A stretch of DNA of 64,000 nucleotides from Brachypodius melanocephalos (Eukaryota > Chordata > Aves > Passeriformes > Pycnonotidae). The DNA is taken from assembly GCA_013398615.1 (NCBI GenBank), contig VZSR01001459.1:7282628-7346627 (forward strand), read 5' to 3'. Of the stretch, positions 60,901 to 64,000 are shown piece after piece; position 1 is the first letter of the stretch, and every line of letters begins with the position of its first letter. Both the position numbers and the translations under genes were made by a program. The notes under the pieces were generated by a model that saw nothing but the letters and a program-made list of their open reading frames with translations, did no database searches and was not told where the DNA came from.

Positions 60901-62574
60901 AGGTTACATGGCATGGTACACTGTTTGTTACCCTCTGTCTCATTTCAGGAAAGGAAGGAAAAAAATGAAACAAACTGACAACAGAGAAAGTTTCACCGAA
61001 GAAGAGGTGAAGAGGATCACCAGCAAACACAGCAATTCAGGTAGGTACAGGAAATTTGAGAGCTGGGATGTCTGGGATGAAATGTGGGCATCATCCATGC
61101 CCAAACACCTCAGAAACCATAGATAAGGATCCCAAATCATCAGCAAAGGAGGAGAGAGGAAATTTAACCCCAAACTCCAACCTTCATGGCTCGGCAGTCT
61201 TGGTGGACTAGATGCCTAAGGTGCCCATGGAGGCAAGCCCAGGTCCCCACATGCAGCAACTCTGAGCTCCTCCACCTCAGATGCGCCTGCCAGGCTCTTC
61301 ACTCCATGCCTAAAGAGGGTTAAATCTTCTTTCCTTCTCTCTCCAAGTGTCAGGGAGGCAAAGCAGAAAGGGGTGTGGGACTATCCCAGCAGCGAGTGCA
61401 GCAGATGGAAAAAAACTCCATGGGAACTGCTGCTGCCCACATGGGAGAGGCTGGAGGGAGCATGGGCGCCGTGGCCCATCAGAAGGGAGCTGCTCTAGAC
61501 AAATATATCACCAATACATCACCAATACATCACCAATACATCACCAATATATCACCAATATACCACCAATATATCACCAATATATCACCAATATATCACC
61601 AATATACCACCAATATATCACCAATATTTCACAGGGGCTTTCAGAGATTCCTGCCCATTACATTTTGCTGAGCTCAGGCAGAAGGATGCAGGGGATTTGG
61701 AGACTGTTTATTTTTGTCGTAAGGAAACAGGAAATAGTACACAAGGCTATAAATGTATCCTGGGCTTTGGATGACATCATGAACTCGTGCAAGTGCTTCA
61801 CTGCTGATTTACGATGATGGACTGGTAATTCACAGGAGCTTTGGGTTTACTTTGTTTTGCTGTTGCAGTAACAAAGCTAATGGTGCAATCCCGGGAGGGG
61901 GTATTTTATCAATAGTGAATTTTTGACCTCATTGCATACGTTTTAACTTCATGAATTAGTGACCCAGCTAACTGTAAAGCCTTCTATAGGCTTATTGTAA
62001 ATCTATCACAGGACTGGCAAAAACTTTTGGCCCAGATCCTAAGCTCTGACAGGCATGTGTTGATGGACTGCATAGCAAGCACTTCCACTAATATTTCTCA
62101 CTAATTATACCATATATTAAGAAAAAATGAATGAAGCCAATGTTTATATGTGGCTTTAACTGCTTTTCGTATAAGAAAGCAACACAATCCCTAATAAATT
62201 TTCACCTTCAACATTTCTATTCATTATAATTTTTATCATGATGAATGAAGTTAGAACTGGAGAGGGAGGGGGTTCATCTTGAAATCTGTTCAGTGAATGA
62301 CTGAATTTACTTCCCTTCCCCAACTTGTGTTGAGGAAGGAGGGAACAGATGGACACAGGAAGAAGAGGGAGGCGAGTGCGGAACGAAGGAGATGGGTGAG
62401 GAACAGATGGAGTCAGGAGAAAGTGAAGAGGAGAGTCAGCAAGGATGGTAGAAAAGTTTTCCACTTGACCTTGAGTTGAAATGAAGATCTGCATGAAGCA
62501 TGGGGCAGCTAGATTTTTGGGATGCATCGTTTTTTCTCTCCATGGCACTTACCCTGTAAGGTCTTGTGGGCCAT
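51693..62574 (-). CDS. MDFIC2: MDFIC2, MyoD family inhibitor domain-containing protein 2 (4-exon model)
   Basis: The model joins 62574-62553, 60747-60679, 55699-55478 and 51952-51693 on the minus strand: 573 bases, 190 residues plus stop. All three introns (about 1.8, 5.0 and 3.5 kb) have GT-AG ends, all junctions are phase 1, and each junction recreates an Asp codon. Residues 1-31 are short exons; 32-104 are Ser/Lys-rich and probably disordered, with SDASRSSIASLEKCREF; 105-190 are the Cys-rich domain with DECATLILACLFC followed by 13 Cys in all and the NDCNCDCDIDC cluster. The relatives MDFI and MDFIC bind transcription factors and have been described as auxiliary subunits of PIEZO channels through their C-terminal, lipid-modified Cys-rich part. 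MDFIC2's own role is little known. The length matches what I recall for mammalian MDFIC2. Upstream 5' UTR exons are possible. Confidence 0.9.
51953..55477 (-). other. MDFIC2 intron 3
   Basis: The 3525-bp intron runs from GTATGT to TTAG. It carries a solo LTR in the opposite orientation near its 3' end, T-rich runs and AT-rich DNA. A 122-codon open frame on the plus strand (54234-54602) has no recognisable domain. Confidence 0.75.
52210..52586 (+). mobile_element. Solo LTR of an avian ERVL-type endogenous retrovirus
   Basis: The sequence follows a familiar avian LTR pattern: ACAGCCAGGACAGCTGACCCC, a GGTATTTTAGACCATAC block, ATCAATATAAATTAGGGAG near the promoter, GGTGAGTGATGAGCAATTGCA, an (ATT)n stretch, TTAACTGTATTTATCTCATG, then the GCAGTGAGTGAGGGGTTGTG block. 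It ends GGGATTAAATCACGACA at 52586. No internal retroviral genes flank it, so it is a solo LTR left by recombination. The 5' boundary is uncertain. It lies antisense within MDFIC2 intron 3. Confidence 0.85.
55478..55699 (-). CDS. MDFIC2: MDFIC2 exon 3: Ser/Lys-rich linker
   Basis: The 222-bp exon has a strong acceptor (a long T run, then CCTAATCCCACCAG) and a GTATGT donor, and is phase 1 at both ends. It encodes 73 full residues including MKGIVMSSVAEFSITDTSS, SDASRSSIASLEKCREF and YIEDDASVHQRDSD. No membrane segment or catalytic motif is seen. The Ser-rich part is a likely phosphorylation region. It joins exon 4 in frame through a split Asp codon. Confidence 0.87.
56970..57384 (+). mobile_element. 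CR1 LINE fragment, plus orientation
   Basis: It opens with the CR1 words AAAGTGGTGAAGGGTCTGGA, ACCTTCTGTGTGAGCAG and GGCTGGAGGAGCTGGCTTTGG. It closes with TGATTCTGGAGTCCCTTCCA and a TTTTTCTGTGATTTCTATGA tail. The middle is diverged or rearranged and may include other inserted sequence. It is non-coding. Confidence 0.82.
59058..59098 (+). other. AATAAA plus 16-A tail: retrocopy-like 3' end
   Basis: AATAAA (59058-59063) is followed 19 bases later by a run of 16 A residues at 59083-59098. This is the spacing of a polyadenylated mRNA end. The upstream few hundred bases are AT-rich, like a 3' UTR, and I saw no coding sequence in them. A target-site duplication was not evident. It is either a truncated processed copy of an mRNA 3' end or chance. 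Confidence 0.4.
60679..60747 (-). CDS. MDFIC2: MDFIC2 exon 2 (69 bp)
   Basis: The exon has an excellent acceptor (TTTTTTCTTCTCTCCTCCAAG) and donor (CCCAG then GTAAGC). Only one frame is open, and it is phase 1 at both ends, exactly as needed to join its neighbours. It encodes RRTSSLPLLALPGVTPSSED plus two residues. The Pro/Ser/Leu-rich sequence has no motif I recognise. Support comes from splice signals and phase, not from similarity. Confidence 0.75.
60748..62552 (-). other. MDFIC2 intron 1
   Basis: The 1805-bp intron runs from GTAAGTG to CCAAG. It holds the 11-bp minisatellite at 61507-61627. No other feature was recognised in it. Confidence 0.7.
61507..61627. repeat. 11-bp minisatellite, 11 copies
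   Basis: Eleven tandem units of ATCACCAATAY span 121 bp. The first three end in C and the rest in T, and two units (61562 and 61606) carry ACC instead of ATC. Because 11 is not a multiple of 3, all frames stay open as a Thr/Asn/Ile/His/Gln/Ser/Pro peptide repeat. It lies in intron 1 of MDFIC2, so this is not expected to be translated. Confidence 0.95.
62553..62574 (-). CDS. MDFIC2: MDFIC2 exon 1 coding part (start codon)
   Basis: Read on the minus strand, the context is CTGGGATGGCC, with G at -3 and G at +4. It encodes MAHKTLQ and the first base of a split Asp codon, followed by the strong donor GTAAGTG. An in-frame TGA lies three codons upstream of the ATG, which fixes this as the first in-frame Met of this exon. 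The phase fits exon 2. The exon was found by splice logic, so an alternative first exon further upstream cannot be excluded. Confidence 0.7.
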
Positions 62575-64000
62575 CCCAGCAGCTCAGTGCATCCCAGGGG
62601 ACCTGCAGAGCCAGGACCTGGATTTTCCCTAAGGGTACCTGCTGCAGAAGGACACCTGCACTGTGTTCAAGGCCTGTAGTGGTAATGGCAAGGGAGAACT
62701 GTGTGCCAACACAGGAACACAAATGGGTTAGGATGTCATAATTCTCCCAGGCATCCCAGCCAAGCCAGAAATTGGAGTTTATATTTTTGGAGAGTTGTAC
62801 TACACCCAGTTTGTTAGGATCCAGTGGCCAAAATACTCAGAGTAATTTATGATTTTACCTTCTTAAAGCAAGACATTCGAGAGGGCCTGATTTTCAGAAT
62901 ATGCTGAGCATCTGCGTTTTGATGTGTATTGAATTATATATCCCAAATCACTAGTAAGTCCTGGAAAATCTTGATTGTATTCTTAATTCTGTTAAATTGC
63001 CTGCATATACTCCACTGGTTCTGGCTTTGCTAGCTAAAGAATGGAAGAGGTGAAAGCTAAATATTGGCCATGTGTGTCATTCCCTTTGAAGAAAATGGGA
63101 GCCATGTGCACTCACCTAACAGCAATGTTTGGCCCCAGCTATGATTTCACAGCTGGGCCCTAACTTCAGGAATGCCAAAGCACCAAATGACTCAATTGGA
63201 GTAATCTGATCAATGCTGTATTTTCGCTGTGGATTTAAATTGCACACACAGCAAGAGGAGAGTTGGTTTTCTTCTCCCTCAAAATCACTTTTCTCTGCAG
63301 ATTTGATAGCATAAATATGAAATATCGCTCTCATCACACAAATAAGTGAAATGGCAGAAAATGTATGTCAAATAAAATGCACAACATTACGTCGTTTTTA
63401 CTTTTTGGAGGCTGTTTAAGAAAACGGCTTCATTAATTTTGACTGAATAAAAGGTTCCTTTAAGGGATTTCAATAGGTGACATGAAAAATGTTAATACGA
63501 ATGATCAAGACAATGGAGGTTAAAACTGTTTTGAAAATATGTTTCTTTTATAGATCTCGGCTGTTGGAAGAGTTACAGAATAAATATACGGTAGTGCTGA
63601 CATTCAGTGCTGTTTCATCTTAGCAAGGAGTTTTTAATAAAGAAAATTATTTTCAAGGAATGCTTTTTGCAGCCAGTCTTCAAAAAGAGGTTTTCCCCCC
63701 TCCCAGTTTAATAAAATTAAAGTAATTTATGTCATATTGATATGTCGATATGTTTTTCAATAAACTTTTTCACAGAGATTTTTTTTTTAAATTCTCTTCA
63801 CTTTAAAAATTATAATTATATGTCTTCCTCCCACTTTGAAAATGGCACAAGGTGCTCATTTGCAGAGCTCTACTGTTCAAATCTTCACTGAGAATAGAAA
63901 TGTCATGACTCAGTTAACAATGCTTTATTATTCACATTGATCTTTTTTTATAGTGTTCTTTATCTCAAAAACATTGTAAATCAGATATCTTCCTCCCACT
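62575..64000 (-). other. 5' flank of MDFIC2 to window end
   Basis: The part next to 62575 is the presumed 5' UTR and promoter side of MDFIC2, moderately GC-rich without a CpG island. Beyond about 62.8 kb the DNA is AT-rich non-coding sequence. A 73-codon minus-strand open frame at 63116-63337 ends beside a good donor but lacks a compatible phase, and it was not adopted. Confidence 0.45.
62778..62784 (-). promoter_or_regulatory. TATA-like box upstream of MDFIC2
   Basis: ATATAAA on the minus strand lies about 205 bases upstream of the proposed start codon. Its position would suit a transcription start near 62750. No other core promoter element was identified, and the call is only suggestive. 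Confidence 0.22.

Noticed and set aside
61507..61627. CRISPR-like array
   Set aside because: The units are contiguous 11-mers without spacers and the genome is vertebrate.
61347..61817. 156-codon plus-strand frame with an 11-residue peptide repeat
   Set aside because: The peptide repeat is a by-product of the 11-bp minisatellite staying open in all frames; it lies in an intron on the opposite strand.
63116..63337. 73-codon minus-strand frame next to a GTGAGT donor as an upstream MDFIC2 exon
   Set aside because: A stop codon lies in frame immediately before the donor, and the alternative phase-1 frame lacks an ATG.

Overview
The window is vertebrate nuclear DNA, almost certainly from a bird. 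It is gene-poor and AT-rich, has long introns, carries several 5'-truncated CR1 LINE fragments of avian type, and has a solo LTR closely resembling avian ERVL-type LTRs. Nothing looks bacterial, so there are no operons, ribosome binding sites, CRISPR arrays or origins. The species cannot be named from the sequence.

Two genes are well supported. At the left, a single GC-rich terminal exon (4433-4628, plus strand) encodes the last 64 residues of a classical short-chain dehydrogenase/reductase (SDR); the rest of that gene lies upstream, beyond the window or unrecognised in 1-4432. At the right, a complete four-exon coding model on the minus strand (51693-62574) encodes a 190-residue protein that I identify as MDFIC2 (MyoD family inhibitor domain containing 2). 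All three introns have GT-AG ends, every junction is phase 1, each split codon restores Asp, and the last exon carries the family's Cys-rich domain. In human, MDFIC2 lies between MITF and FOXP1, so this window is probably the orthologous avian region.

Between them (about 5-51 kb) is mostly non-coding DNA: two CR1 fragments lying 5' to 5' at 7.2-7.9 kb, a CpG-containing tandem repeat at 8 kb, a MIR-like SINE at 20.0 kb, a CR1 at 32.2 kb, decayed palindromic MITE-like elements (18.2 and 32.7 kb) and simple repeats. The most intriguing part is 15.2-18.9 kb on the minus strand. There a series of open, protein-like segments with plausible splice signals suggests an uncharacterised or decaying multi-exon gene that I cannot name. 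Two further spliced-looking segments lie on the plus strand at 21.6-22.3 kb.

The MDFIC2 introns hold a solo LTR (intron 3), a CR1 fragment and a poly(A)-tailed retrocopy-like end (intron 2), and an 11-bp minisatellite of 11 copies (intron 1). No evidence points to a new enzymatic or defence system. The best leads are the unnamed 15-19 kb minus-strand segments, the altered Cys pattern at the MDFIC2 C-terminus, and the identity of the SDR gene.
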